Part shown: positions 7,598-16,059 of the stretch, piece by piece
How positions within the stretch are numbered: the stretch's first letter is position 1
Layout of the letters: every line of letters starts with the position of its first letter
Source of the DNA: CAIKBL01 sp043734785
GTDB lineage: Bacteria; Pseudomonadota; Gammaproteobacteria; Ga0077536
NCBI GenBank assembly: GCA_043734785.1
Contig: JAYTEX010000110.1
Location: 1 to 21,444, forward strand
Reading direction: 5' to 3'
Length of the DNA stretch: 21,444 nt
Position numbers and translations under genes: made by a program
The notes under the pieces: generated by a model
Databases searched by the model: none
Told to the model about the DNA's origin: nothing
What the model saw: only the letters and a program-made list of their open reading frames with translations

Positions 7598-7684
7598 GGG
7601 TGATTCCTTATCGTTTGGGCGCTATGAACTTCGAATTCTAACGGGTGCCGGGCGGTGAAGTGGCACGTGCACACGCCGCAGGGT

Positions 7685-7712
7685 TTGTTTCCTAGACTCG
7701 ATTCATTATCCT
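7685..7712 (+). promoter_or_regulatory. Possible sigma70-type promoter of the quinoprotein gene
   Basis: TTGTTT (7685-7690) and TATCCT (7707-7712) are separated by 16 bases and lie 30 bases before the proposed GTG start. Both hexamers are imperfect, so this is only a candidate. Confidence 0.25.
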
Positions 7713-7741
7713 GCAGAGACTCAACCCTTCGGGAGACCCGC

Positions 7742-9592
7742 GTGACAAGAACAATATTCTACGGAATGGTCCTGCTCAGCCTTGGTGTAGGTGCACACGC
7801 CGCGGACACGCTGGACGGCAAAGCACTCTATGGTCAGCACTGCGCGGCTTGTCATGATAGCGGAGCCGCGCGCGCGCCGAGCCCTGAGACGCTCGCGAAG
7901 ATGGAGCCGGCGAGTGTGGTCCGCGCGCTGGAAACAGGCGTGATGCGAGTGGTCGGTACATTCAGCATGAACGGACCCCAACGTATCGCGGTGGCGGAGT
8001 ATGTGACCGGCAAGAAGTACGCAGCGGGCTGGACCGCGCAGACCACCAATCAATGCGCACCCAGCCCCTGGCCGAGCGCTGCAGATCCTTTCGCGCAACC
8101 GCATTGGAACAACTGGGGCGCTAACCAACAGAACACGCGATTCCAGCCGGCCGCGATGGCGGGCTTGCCGCAAGACAAGGTCAAAAATCTCGAATTGCAA
8201 TGGGTATTCGCGTTTCCAGGTGAAACCCTCGCCGAGGCGCATGTCTCGGTCATCGACGGGCGTCTGTTCGTTGGCAGCAGGAGCGGCACCGTCTACGCGC
8301 TCGATGCGCAGACCGGGTGCACGCATTGGACTTATCAAGCGAATGCGGCAGTCAAAGGTCCGGTGCTTATCGACAAGCTCGGGAGCGGACAATTGCTCGC
8401 CTTTTTCGGTGATATCAGTGGGCGCGCTTATGCCGTGGACGCGACGACGGGAAAGCAGGTTTGGCAAATCGTGGCCGATGATCATCCGGCCGCACGCTTG
8501 ACGGGGGGATTCCAGCTTGTTGATGACAAACTCTATATCCCGGTCTCGTCGCTCGAAGAAGGACTGGCAGCCGATCCCAACTACAAATGCTGCACGTTCC
8601 GCGGCGCGATCGTGCAGGTGGACGCCGCGTCGGGCAAAATTAATTGGAAGCAGTACACAATATCCGATCCGCCGCACGAGAAAACTTCCTCGCTCACGGG
8701 CAAGGTGCACTACGGACCGAATGGCGGCGCCGTGTGGTCCGCGCTCACCATTGATAAAGAGCACAACCGGCTGTATGCCTCGAGTGGTGACAACTACACC
8801 CAACCGGCCACCAATACGAGCGACGCGATACTCGCGCTCACGCTCGATAAAGGCGAGATCGTGTGGTCCTACCAGGGCCTTCCGGGCGATGCATGGAATG
8901 TATCGTGCACGCTACCTGACAAGGCGAACTGCCCACAAGGCGGTGGTCCCGATCACGATATGGGATCGGCACCGATACTGGTCGCCTTGGCGGGTGGCCA
9001 GCGATTGCTGCTCGGCGGCCAGAAGACGGGCGTCATGCATGCGATCGATCCGGATCGCAATGGCGCGGTACTGTGGAAAACCCGGGTGGGCAAGGGCGGC
9101 ATTCTCGGTGGAATCGAATGGGGTTCTGCGGCGGACGAAAAGGCCGTTTATGTTGCGGTCTCCGATGCGCGCTGGGAAGGTGGCCGGTTCTTTGGGGATA
9201 AAGTCAAGCTGGATCCGGCAGCGGGCGGTGGTTTATTGGCGCTCGATTTGGCGACCGGCAAGCCCCTCTGGCAGGCGCCCCCAGTATCCTGCGCAGGTCG
9301 CGAGCGTTGCAGCCCGGCCCAGTCGGCGGCGGTCACGGTGATTCCCGGGGTGGTGTTCTCGGGGGCGATGAGCGGCGTCATGCGAGCGTTCAACAGCGCC
9401 AATGGGGAAGTGTTGTGGCAGTTCGATACGGTGCGTGATTACCAGCCGGTGAACGGTGCCGCCGCACGCGGTGGCGCGATCGATCAGGCGGGAGTCGTTG
9501 TGGTGAATGGCTGGGTGTACATGAGTTCAGGCTATGCCAACTGGGGCGCGTTGCCAGGCAATGTGTTGCTCGCCTTTAAACCCAAATCCTGA
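7742..9592 (+). CDS. Cytochrome c-PQQ quinoprotein, polyvinyl-alcohol-dehydrogenase-like
   Basis: A GTG start at 7742 is chosen because GGGAG precedes it and the product then begins directly with a signal peptide (about 1-20, ending GAHA). The in-frame ATG at 7655 would add 29 unrelated residues. The mature 616-residue protein opens with a small cytochrome c domain (heme motif CAACH at 34-38, candidate axial Met76). An eight-bladed PQQ-type beta-propeller follows. Typical family blocks are NNWGANQQNTR near 123-133, adjacent Cys283-Cys284 in NYKCCTFRG, PDHDMGSAP near 403-411 and GGIEWGSA. The family oxidises secondary alcohols, including polyvinyl alcohol, in the periplasm and passes electrons through the c-type heme. 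The natural substrate here is unknown. The heme would be attached by the Ccm system encoded at 11273-18129. Confidence 0.92.
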   Translation: MTRTIFYGMVLLSLGVGAHAADTLDGKALYGQHCAACHDSGAARAPSPETLAKMEPASVVRALETGVMRVVGTFSMNGPQRIAVAEYVTGKKYAAGWTAQTTNQCAPSPWPSAADPFAQPHWNNWGANQQNTRFQPAAMAGLPQDKVKNLELQWVFAFPGETLAEAHVSVIDGRLFVGSRSGTVYALDAQTGCTHWTYQANAAVKGPVLIDKLGSGQLLAFFGDISGRAYAVDATTGKQVWQIVADDHPAARLTGGFQLVDDKLYIPVSSLEEGLAADPNYKCCTFRGAIVQVDAASGKINWKQYTISDPPHEKTSSLTGKVHYGPNGGAVWSALTIDKEHNRLYASSGDNYTQPATNTSDAILALTLDKGEIVWSYQGLPGDAWNVSCTLPDKANCPQGGGPDHDMGSAPILVALAGGQRLLLGGQKTGVMHAIDPDRNGAVLWKTRVGKGGILGGIEWGSAADEKAVYVAVSDARWEGGRFFGDKVKLDPAAGGGLLALDLATGKPLWQAPPVSCAGRERCSPAQSAAVTVIPGVVFSGAMSGVMRAFNSANGEVLWQFDTVRDYQPVNGAAARGGAIDQAGVVVVNGWVYMSSGYANWGALPGNVLLAFKPKS

Positions 9593-9615
9593 TGCCGGCT
9601 AAGAGGGTACACGCC

Positions 9616-10356
9616 ATGTTGAACGCCAACACGATGCGGATCGCTGATGCTGCGATCGAGCTTACCTGCCCAGAGCGCGAAATTTATAATCGTGTCCTGA
9701 CACTCGACGGCGCGCGTATTCTTGAACTCGGCTGCGGCCGCGCAGAGTTGACGCGCCTGATAGCGACCCAGGGCGTGGCGCGCGAAATCCTCGCCCTTGA
9801 GGTCGACGAAATTCAGCATGCTTTGAATCTGCAGTTGACCGATCTACCGAATGTCGAGTTCAAGCTCGCAGGTGCGCAGCAGATCCCGGCTGCGGATAAC
9901 GCGTTCGATGTCGCGTTCATGTTTAAATCGCTGCACCATGTGCCAGCGGATCTGATGGCACCGGCGTTATGCGAGATCCATCGAGTGCTGAAGCCGGGTG
10001 GCTATCTGTATGTCTCGGAGCCGATCTTTGCAGGCGCATTTAACGATATTCTGCGCTTGTTCCATCACGAAGAACGGGTGCGAGATGCCGCGTTTATGGC
10101 CGTTAAGCGCGCCGTGACCGAAGGCATTTTTGAGCTTACCGAAGAGATCTTCTTCAACGCGCCGATCAAATTCCAGGATTTCGCGGAGTACGAGCGAATG
10201 GTGATCGGTGTCACGCATACGCGCCATCATCTGAGCGCCGAAATTTACGCCGAAGTCAAAACTCATTTTGCACGTCACATGACCCCTGGCGGCGCGCGGT
10301 TTGCGATGCCGATGCGCGTTGATCTCCTGCGAAAATCCCGACTGCGCGCCGTTTAG
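9616..10356 (+). CDS. Class I SAM-dependent methyltransferase
   Basis: The ATG at 9616 is preferred because AGAGGG lies about ten bases upstream. A second ATG at 9592 overlaps the quinoprotein stop by one base (TGATG) and would add eight residues. The 246-residue product has a type 11 methyltransferase core: motif I ILELGCGRAE at 35-44, an acidic residue after beta 2 (ALEVDE), FDVAFMFKSLHHVP as motif II region, and RVLKPGGYLYVSEP as motif III. The remaining third, with FHHEERV and FQDFAEYERM, is specific to the subfamily and probably forms the substrate pocket. The acceptor is unknown; a small molecule or quinone-like substrate is possible. It sits at most 23 bases behind the quinoprotein gene on the same strand, so the two are almost certainly co-transcribed. 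Confidence 0.92.
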   Translation: MLNANTMRIADAAIELTCPEREIYNRVLTLDGARILELGCGRAELTRLIATQGVAREILALEVDEIQHALNLQLTDLPNVEFKLAGAQQIPAADNAFDVAFMFKSLHHVPADLMAPALCEIHRVLKPGGYLYVSEPIFAGAFNDILRLFHHEERVRDAAFMAVKRAVTEGIFELTEEIFFNAPIKFQDFAEYERMVIGVTHTRHHLSAEIYAEVKTHFARHMTPGGARFAMPMRVDLLRKSRLRAV

Positions 10357-10371
10357 TCACTGAGAAAATTG

Positions 10372-10887
10372 ATGACGAAGCCTCAATGGGCACGATGGTG
10401 GTGGTTAGGTGTGCTCTGCCTTGCCTTCGAACTACACGCGCAGGAATGGCGCAATGGCGTGGTCGTGAGCGTCCACGATGGCGACACCGCCACGGTTGAG
10501 ACCACCCAGGGAAGGATCTTGCGCGTGAGATTCTACGGCGTGGATGCGCCCGAACGCGAAAACGAATACTGGCCTGACCAGGCGTTTGCGCAAGAGGCAG
10601 GTGCCTTCATGCAGAAGTTACTGCGGGACAAGGCGGTCGCCGTGCGGCTGACCGGCGACAAGACTTATGGTCGCGAAGTGGGGGAGATTTTTGTGGATGG
10701 GCGCTCCGCGACGCGAGAAATCCTGCGCGCCGGCCTCGCCTGGTGGAATACCAAGTACGCTCCTCATGATTCAGATCTTGCGCGGCTGGAACAAAACGCC
10801 CGTAAGGCCAAGCGTGGACTGTGGCGAGATGCAGAGTCGATAGCGCCTTGGGAGTTCCGCAATCGCTACCGTCGCCGCAAACACTGA
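10372..10887 (+). CDS. Exported staphylococcal-nuclease-like (SNase) protein
   Basis: This 171-residue protein has a signal peptide (Trp/Leu-rich core, ending near ELHAQ at 20-24) and one complete thermonuclease domain. Active-site residues of the family are visible: VHDGDTATV at 34-42, Arg53 and Asp58 in VRFYGVDAPE, Glu61, and Arg101 in KTYGREVGEI. This set corresponds to the calcium-binding Asp residues and the two Arg and Glu of staphylococcal nuclease, so a calcium-dependent nuclease acting outside the cytoplasm is likely. The C-terminus is basic (RNRYRRRKH), which suits nucleic-acid binding. The ATG at 10372 lies one base after a TTG that could also initiate. The gene follows the methyltransferase by 15 bases. 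Confidence 0.93.
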   Translation: MTKPQWARWWWLGVLCLAFELHAQEWRNGVVVSVHDGDTATVETTQGRILRVRFYGVDAPERENEYWPDQAFAQEAGAFMQKLLRDKAVAVRLTGDKTYGREVGEIFVDGRSATREILRAGLAWWNTKYAPHDSDLARLEQNARKAKRGLWRDAESIAPWEFRNRYRRRKH

Positions 10888-10962
10888 ATCTGGTCTAAAT
10901 GGCATCTATGCGATGGGCAGTGCCAAATGAACACGTCTATCAGCGAACAAGGAGACTCTCAC

Positions 10963-11253
10963 ATGCAATTCAATTTACGCCTGGTCGTATTAGTGCTGGT
11001 CGCCACCTTGGTCGGCTATGGCTGCACCGAAGAAACCCAGAACAAGATCTCGCGGATCGGGGTCACCTGGCTCGAAGGGGATTATCGCGTGACATTTGCC
11101 GAGGGGCAGCACCTCAAACAATGGGAAGTCCGCGACAGCAAAGTCACCAGCGAACCGGCCAAGGGCTACTATTATTTCTGGGCAGTAGAGAACGGCAAGA
11201 AAATCTATGTACAGACGCCGATTGAGCGCTCCTACATTGAAGAGATCCCATAA
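10963..11253 (+). CDS. Small putative lipoprotein of unknown function
   Basis: The start at 10963 is chosen because AAGGAGA lies about seven bases upstream. An ATG at 10927 gives twelve hydrophilic extra residues and has no ribosome site. The 96-residue product begins with a hydrophobic leader (LRLVVLVLVATLVGYG) and Cys21, which looks like a lipoprotein signal, although GYG before the Cys is not a canonical lipobox. The mature part is short and polar with several Trp and Tyr (VTWLEGDYRV, GYYYFWAVENG), as in small beta-rich domains. No family is recognised. It ends 19 bases from the convergent ccmI stop codon, and no strong terminator hairpin is visible in that gap. Confidence 0.75.
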   Translation: MQFNLRLVVLVLVATLVGYGCTEETQNKISRIGVTWLEGDYRVTFAEGQHLKQWEVRDSKVTSEPAKGYYYFWAVENGKKIYVQTPIERSYIEEIP

Positions 11254-11272
11254 ACCGAGCGGCCCTGCTGGT

Positions 11273-12472
11273 TCAGTGAATCACCGCATTGATCGTAATA
11301 TTCACTGAGGTATCGATACCGACTCGCAAAGGCCCCGCAGTACCCTCGATATCGCCAACGTGCGCGATTGGCTCGCCGCCACGTGAGATGCGGGCGGTCA
11401 CCATCACCTGATCGGCCGTGCTAAGCTTGAACTGAGGCGCCATCGCAAGGCTATCGTCCAACGTGATGGTGAGTGGCAATTCCCTCAGTGAAAGTCGCTT
11501 CACAGCCAAGGGCATTGGCGGTCCGTTAAGCGCCTTGGCCAATACGAAGACCACGGTGTCGGGGGGCAGATCCGCCACCAATGCCTGATCGACCTTGACA
11601 TTCACCACGATGCTCGCCGCCACTGGAACCGCCCTGGCCGCGACCCCGCCGGCCACCGCTTCGAGTTTCAGTCCGCTGCGCGTTTCAACTTCGCTGATCA
11701 GGGCATCGAGTTCAGCGGTCGGCAACTCGGTGGTCGCACTGGCCTGCCGCGCACGACGCAGATAGGCCAAGGCTTCGGGCGCCTTGCCGGCCTCATCGGC
11801 GGCCACCCCCGCAAGCCATAAGCCGGTCACATTTTCCGGCTCCAGCACCAAGGCGCGGTGAATGAGCTCGGTGGCCTTGCCGGCGAGCACGCCGTTGTGG
11901 GTCATCGCCAGAGCATCGGCGTATTGCAGGAGGATCGCTGGTTGATCGGGCACCAGCGCATTCAGGGTTTCGAACACGCGCACTGCCTCCCCGTATTGAC
12001 CGCTTGCCATGTAGACCCGGGCCAGCCACAGGCGCGGTTCGGGATCAGTCGGTGCGCGGTCGATTCGCGCTTGTAACTGACTTACCATTTCGGTTGCATC
12101 CAGATGATTCGTCGGGTCAGTGCCAGGCGGATTGGGACTGCCGAATTTTAAATACACCGGGACAGTGACCGCCGGCAGTAACAGCAACACCAGCAGACTT
12201 AAACCGTAGCGCTCTGCTCGAGAAGGGGGGCGTGGCGCGGCGCGCTCACGCGCGGCATCCTGGAGGGTGGCGCGTGCGAGCTCGTGTTCCAGCCCAGGCA
12301 AGTGCACAACCGCGATTTCGCCATCTGCGGCGGCGAGCGCGAGGGCTTCCCGCTGCGATTGATACACATCGTTGGCGGTTCGCGTCGGTACGCGCGACGT
12401 GCGCAGACTGATCCACAAGAAGCGTGTGAGCACGATCAATAAAATAAGGCCAGCGCCCGTCCAGAAGGTCAT
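11273..12472 (-). CDS. ccmI: Cytochrome c maturation protein CcmI (TPR domain)
   Basis: CcmI binds apocytochrome c and presents it to the CcmF/CcmH heme ligase at the outer face of the inner membrane. The 399-residue protein has an N-terminal transmembrane helix (about 5-22), a cytoplasmic loop, and a second helix (about 90-110, LLVLLLLPAVTVPVYL). A long periplasmic part then begins with TPR-like repeats at about 130-255 (for example EPRLWLARVYMASGQYGEAVRVF, within about 144-168). The C-terminal module is beta-rich (from about 285), as in full-length members. It is the last gene of the ccm operon and begins ten bases after the ccmH stop. It is separate from ccmH, unlike the fused E. coli CcmH. 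Confidence 0.93.
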   Translation of the reverse strand: MTFWTGAGLILLIVLTRFLWISLRTSRVPTRTANDVYQSQREALALAAADGEIAVVHLPGLEHELARATLQDAARERAAPRPPSRAERYGLSLLVLLLLPAVTVPVYLKFGSPNPPGTDPTNHLDATEMVSQLQARIDRAPTDPEPRLWLARVYMASGQYGEAVRVFETLNALVPDQPAILLQYADALAMTHNGVLAGKATELIHRALVLEPENVTGLWLAGVAADEAGKAPEALAYLRRARQASATTELPTAELDALISEVETRSGLKLEAVAGGVAARAVPVAASIVVNVKVDQALVADLPPDTVVFVLAKALNGPPMPLAVKRLSLRELPLTITLDDSLAMAPQFKLSTADQVMVTARISRGGEPIAHVGDIEGTAGPLRVGIDTSVNITINAVIH

Positions 12473-12482
12473 GTGGTTCGGC

Positions 12483-12962
12483 TCAAGGGGAAGGAGGTTT
12501 AGGGTGCGGCGTTGACGGCACCAGGGAGTCCAGTCGGGCGCGTTCTTCAGCGCTCAAGGGGTTGTCATTCACCTTGCTGGATTGTCGTTGTATGCGCCAC
12601 CACAGGACTGCCACCACGATCAATAACAGCCACGGGCCGAACCACAAACTCCAGGTGATAGGTTTGACTGGCGGACGGTAGAGCACGAAGTCGCCGTACC
12701 GATCGACCATGAAGCGCAGGATCGCTTTATCGTCCTGACCCGCATTCATCATGCGATACACTTCGTTGCGCAGATCTTGCGCGAGATCAGCGTGCGAATC
12801 GGCGAGTGACTGGTTCTGGCACACCAAGCAGCGTAACCCTTCCAGCAGAGTTTCGTAACGTGCCTGGGCAGTGGGGTCCGTGAAGGTGTGCGGGGTATCG
12901 GCGGCGCCTGCGAGATCTGCCGCGAGACACAGGAAAATCCCGATCCAGGCTAATCTACGCAC
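12483..12962 (-). CDS. ccmH: Cytochrome c maturation protein CcmH
   Basis: CcmH is the thiol-disulfide protein that reduces or holds the CXXCH cysteines of apocytochrome for heme ligation by CcmF. The 159 residues comprise a signal-like N-terminal helix (about 1-20), the hallmark LRCLVCQNQSLADS with redox Cys45 and Cys48, a small helical periplasmic domain, and one C-terminal transmembrane helix (about 105-126). A cytoplasmic tail ends in a Pro-rich stretch. The start codon is GTG and lies inside the end of ccmG, overlapping it by eight bases, so translation is probably coupled. The length fits the short CcmH form without fused CcmI. Confidence 0.95.
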   Translation of the reverse strand: MRRLAWIGIFLCLAADLAGAADTPHTFTDPTAQARYETLLEGLRCLVCQNQSLADSHADLAQDLRNEVYRMMNAGQDDKAILRFMVDRYGDFVLYRPPVKPITWSLWFGPWLLLIVVAVLWWRIQRQSSKVNDNPLSAEERARLDSLVPSTPHPKPPSP

Positions 12963-13488
12963 CGGATTTGGCGTTCAGTTTTGCCAGCAACGGGGCAATA
13001 TCTCGCTGCCAGATCTCGGGTGTCAGTGGACCCACCTGCTTATGTCTGATGATGCCATCGCGATCGATCACGAAAGTTTCTGGCACGCCATACACGCCGA
13101 GATCAAGGCCGAGCGTCCCGCCTGGGTCGAAAATACTTTGGCGATAGGGATTGCCACGTTCCGTCAGCCAGGCTTGCGCTGCCTCGCGCGTGTCCTTGTA
13201 ATTCAGACCGATGATTTCAATCGCCTGCTCCTTCGCCAGGGTCACCAACAGTGGATGCTCTACCCGACAGGCACTGCACCAGGAGGCCCACACATTAAGG
13301 ACTATCGAGCGGCCGCTAAAGCTCGCTTTAGTCAAGGTCGCGTTCGCATCCTCCAGTGCGCTTAATCGGAAGGCGGGCGCCGCTTTATCGATCAACGGCG
13401 ATGGCACATAGCGTGGATCGAGTTTCAGGCCGATCGCCAGCACCACTACAAGGACTGCGAATATCGCGAGTGGGACAATAAATTTCAT
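12955..13488 (-). CDS. ccmG: Thiol:disulfide interchange protein CcmG (DsbE)
   Basis: This membrane-anchored periplasmic thioredoxin keeps apocytochrome cysteines, or CcmH, reduced. The 177 residues have one N-terminal anchor helix (about 4-20) and a thioredoxin fold with the active site WCSAC (Cys71, Cys74) in NVWASWCSACRVEHP. The CcmG-specific GVYGVPETFVID block containing the cis-Pro follows. The acidic CcmG signature around the active site (RVEHP) separates it from general DsbA or thioredoxin proteins. The ATG overlaps the ccmF stop as ATGA. Confidence 0.97.
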   Translation of the reverse strand: MKFIVPLAIFAVLVVVLAIGLKLDPRYVPSPLIDKAAPAFRLSALEDANATLTKASFSGRSIVLNVWASWCSACRVEHPLLVTLAKEQAIEIIGLNYKDTREAAQAWLTERGNPYRQSIFDPGGTLGLDLGVYGVPETFVIDRDGIIRHKQVGPLTPEIWQRDIAPLLAKLNAKSGA

Positions 13489-15446
13489 GGTGTGCTGGCT
13501 AGTGCGTGAGGGGCGCTCACCTCGCGCGTGCGCCGTCGCTCACGCATCGCAATGACGCCGCCACTGGCCATCAGCAAGGCGCCTAGCCATAACCAGCGTA
13601 CAAACGCCTTGATATGCAAACGTACGCTCCAGGCACCATCGCCCAGCGGTTCACCCAGCGCGATGTAAATATCGCGCGTAAAGCCAGGCACGATACCGGC
13701 TTCGGTCATCGCCACGCTACGCACTTGATAAAAGCGCTTCTGCGGGCGCAACTCGTAACGCAGGATGCCGTCTCGTTCAATTTTGAACAGGGCTTCGGTG
13801 GCCCGGAAGTTAGGGCCGTCGAACTCCCGCAAGGAATCAAAGCGTACCGTGTAGGCACCGAGCGCGACCTGATCGCCCGGCGCCAAGCGAGTGTGAAGGT
13901 CAATGCTTTGGGTGCTGGTCAGCGAGATCCCCGCCAAGGTCACCGCAAAGCCGAAGTGCGCCAGACATTGACCGACGAAGCTACGCGGCAGGGCGCGCAG
14001 GGTGGCCCAAACTTGTCGCCGCGGCGCTACCCGAGCCCAGATGCCAGCCGCGATACTCGCCGTAATCCACAATGAAAGCAGCAGACCGGCGCTTGCACGC
14101 CAGCGTGTCGAAGGCGCGAGTACTGCTGCGGCGCCGAGCGCGATCAGCACCGCACCGCCTGCAAACAGGGCGACTTGGGTCACAAGCCGACGCAGCGAAT
14201 CCTCTTTCCAGCGCGCAAATTGACCCACTCCCAGCATGATGATGAGAGGCGTCATCACCAGTGCAAACACCAAATCGAACCAGGGCGCACCCACCGAAAT
14301 CTTGCCGAGACCCAAGGCATCCAGCAGCAGCGGGTAAAGCGTTCCGAGCAGGACCGTCAAGGTCGCAACCGTCAGCAGCAAGGTATTGGCGAGTAGGAAG
14401 CTCTCGCGCGAAACGACCCCATAACTGCCCCCGGCCAGCGCGCTAGGGCCCCGCCATGCGTACAGTAGCAGCGCGCCACCGACGATGACGCCTAGAATCG
14501 CGAGGACAAAAACGCCGCGCGTGGGATCGGTGGCAAACGCGTGGACCGACGTCAGCACGCCAGAACGAACCAGGAAAGTGCCGAGCAGGCTCAGTGCGAA
14601 GGTGCCGATCGCCAACAGTACCGTCCAGTTCTTGAACGAGCCGCGTTTTTCGCTGACCACCAGGGAATGAATCAACGCGATGCCTAACAGCCATGGCATG
14701 AACGAGGCGTTCTCGACGGGATCCCAGAACCACCAGCCGCCCCAGCCAAGCTCGTAATACGCCCAGAAACTGCCCAGCGCGATGCCTAAGGTTAGAAAGA
14801 CCCAGGCGGCGAGTGTCCATGGGCGAGCCCAGGCTGCCCATGCGGGCGTCATACGCCCGCGAATCAACGCCGCCACCGCAAACGCAAAGGGCACCGCGAA
14901 ACCCACATAGCCCATGTATAACAGCGGCGGGTGGACGATCAGGCCAACATCCTGCAACAGCGGATTGAGATCCGCCCCGTCGGCGGGTGCCGGCCACTGG
15001 CGGAGGAATGGATTCGAGGTACCGATCAGAAACAACAGAAAGGCAGTACTGACGATCCCAAGCACGGCGATGACGATCGCCGCGATGTCCTGCGGTAACT
15101 GCGTACTGCGCAGACTCACGGCGGTGGCCCAACCGGATAATATCAGCACCCATAACAACAGAGACCCCTCGTGCGCCCCCCATACTGCAGAAAGGCGGTA
15201 GAACCATGGCAGTGCTGAATTAGAGTTTTGCGCAACATAGATGACGCTAAAATCATGGCTTTGAAACGCATAGGCGAGGGCGGCGAACGCGGTGAGTAGC
15301 AGCATGAACTGCCAGCGCGCGGCAGTCGCGCCGAATTCCATCCATACGCTGCGGTTAAATGCGACACCGAGCAGCGGCACGCTCGCTTGGAGGATCGCGA
15401 CCGCGAGTGCCAGCGCGAGTGCGAAATGTCCATATTCGACAATCAT
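13485..15446 (-). CDS. ccmF: Cytochrome c heme lyase subunit CcmF
   Basis: CcmF is the large polytopic membrane subunit that transfers heme from holo-CcmE to apocytochrome. The 653-residue product is typical in length. It shows the heme-handling WWD motif WGGWWFWDP at 235-243, the preceding LIVHPPLLYMGYVGF with His173, His261 after the motif, and the early WGAHEGSLLLWV block at 89-100. Many transmembrane helices run throughout, with a periplasmic domain before the last helix. The C-terminus is basic (MRERRRTREV). The ATG overlaps the ccmE stop as ATGA. Confidence 0.98.
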   Translation of the reverse strand: MIVEYGHFALALALAVAILQASVPLLGVAFNRSVWMEFGATAARWQFMLLLTAFAALAYAFQSHDFSVIYVAQNSNSALPWFYRLSAVWGAHEGSLLLWVLILSGWATAVSLRSTQLPQDIAAIVIAVLGIVSTAFLLFLIGTSNPFLRQWPAPADGADLNPLLQDVGLIVHPPLLYMGYVGFAVPFAFAVAALIRGRMTPAWAAWARPWTLAAWVFLTLGIALGSFWAYYELGWGGWWFWDPVENASFMPWLLGIALIHSLVVSEKRGSFKNWTVLLAIGTFALSLLGTFLVRSGVLTSVHAFATDPTRGVFVLAILGVIVGGALLLYAWRGPSALAGGSYGVVSRESFLLANTLLLTVATLTVLLGTLYPLLLDALGLGKISVGAPWFDLVFALVMTPLIIMLGVGQFARWKEDSLRRLVTQVALFAGGAVLIALGAAAVLAPSTRWRASAGLLLSLWITASIAAGIWARVAPRRQVWATLRALPRSFVGQCLAHFGFAVTLAGISLTSTQSIDLHTRLAPGDQVALGAYTVRFDSLREFDGPNFRATEALFKIERDGILRYELRPQKRFYQVRSVAMTEAGIVPGFTRDIYIALGEPLGDGAWSVRLHIKAFVRWLWLGALLMASGGVIAMRERRRTREVSAPHALASTP

Positions 15447-15883
15447 GGCGTCACGCTCGCAGTTTTAGGAGTCTTCAGACTCGCGGCAATTTCCGGTGGC
15501 ATGTATTTCTCGTCGTGCTTGGCCAGCACTTCGCGGGCCACGAAAATGCGCTCCGCATTCAATTGACCATGGGCAACGATGCCTTGGCCTTCGCGAAAAA
15601 GATCCGGCAAAATGCCGTCGTAGGTCACCACCGTTTCATGCGCGTAATCGGTCAGCGTGAACGTGACAGCAAGACTGGCCGGATCCCGCTTGACGCTGCC
15701 CTTGACGACCATACCGCCGATGCGAAAATCGCGACCGTCTGGTGCTTTCCCCGCGGCAATGTCTCCGGGACTATAGAAGTACATCAGATTTTGTTCAAAA
15801 GACTTCAGGATCAAGCCGGTCGCGAGTGCCATGCCGACGACCAGCAAGCCTATTGTCCACATGCGACGTCGGCGCGGAGTCAC
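15443..15883 (-). CDS. ccmE: Heme chaperone CcmE
   Basis: CcmE binds heme covalently in the periplasm and delivers it to CcmF. The 146-residue protein begins with a basic cytoplasmic start (MTPRRRRMW), one anchor helix (about 9-26) and an OB-fold domain. The heme-attaching His123 and the axial Tyr127 lie in LAKHDEKYMPPE, matching the conserved HxxxY. The start codon is GTG, overlapping the ccmD stop as GTGA. The alternative ATG seven codons in would remove the basic residues usual in the family, so GTG is preferred. Confidence 0.97.
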   Translation of the reverse strand: MTPRRRRMWTIGLLVVGMALATGLILKSFEQNLMYFYSPGDIAAGKAPDGRDFRIGGMVVKGSVKRDPASLAVTFTLTDYAHETVVTYDGILPDLFREGQGIVAHGQLNAERIFVAREVLAKHDEKYMPPEIAASLKTPKTASVTP

Positions 15884-16059
15884 GGCGCTTCACGCGTAGG
15901 GGCATTGATGACGCGAGATAGTTCAGCCATCAGGCGATGCTCCCGGCGCACCGCGAGCACCACATTGAGCGCGAGCACCAGCGCACTCAGGCCATAGGCC
16001 GACCACACAAAAAAACCATAGCCACCCATCGCAAAAAAGTCACCAAGTGTCTGCATCAT
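15880..16059 (-). CDS. ccmD: Heme exporter protein CcmD
   Basis: This is a 59-residue single-span membrane protein that stabilises CcmE with CcmC and CcmAB and aids release of holo-CcmE. It has the family N-terminus FFAMGGYGFFVWSAYGL followed by one transmembrane helix and a charged tail (RREHRLMAELSR). The ATG at 16059 overlaps the ccmC stop as ATGA. A second ATG follows immediately, so either may initiate. An in-frame upstream extension to 16107 lies inside ccmC and has no family resemblance. Confidence 0.93.
   Translation of the reverse strand: MMQTLGDFFAMGGYGFFVWSAYGLSALVLALNVVLAVRREHRLMAELSRVINAPTREAP

Noticed and set aside
7721..8803. 360-codon minus-strand open frame opposite the quinoprotein gene
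   Set aside because: It is a long antisense frame caused by high-GC codon use. The plus strand encodes an unmistakable heme c and PQQ-propeller protein, and the antisense product has no recognisable domain.
8517..9341. 274-codon plus-strand frame inside the quinoprotein gene
   Set aside because: This is a shifted frame with extreme Arg/Ser content, overlapping the well-supported coding frame.
10899..11225. 108-codon plus-strand frame overlapping the small lipoprotein gene
   Set aside because: It is the wrong frame. The lipoprotein frame has a strong ribosome site and a hydrophobic leader, while this one is Arg/Gln-rich without motifs.
11254..11272. Possible bidirectional terminator between the convergent lipoprotein and ccmI genes
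   Set aside because: Only a four-base AACC/GGTT dyad is visible around the 19-base gap, with no T-run on either strand.
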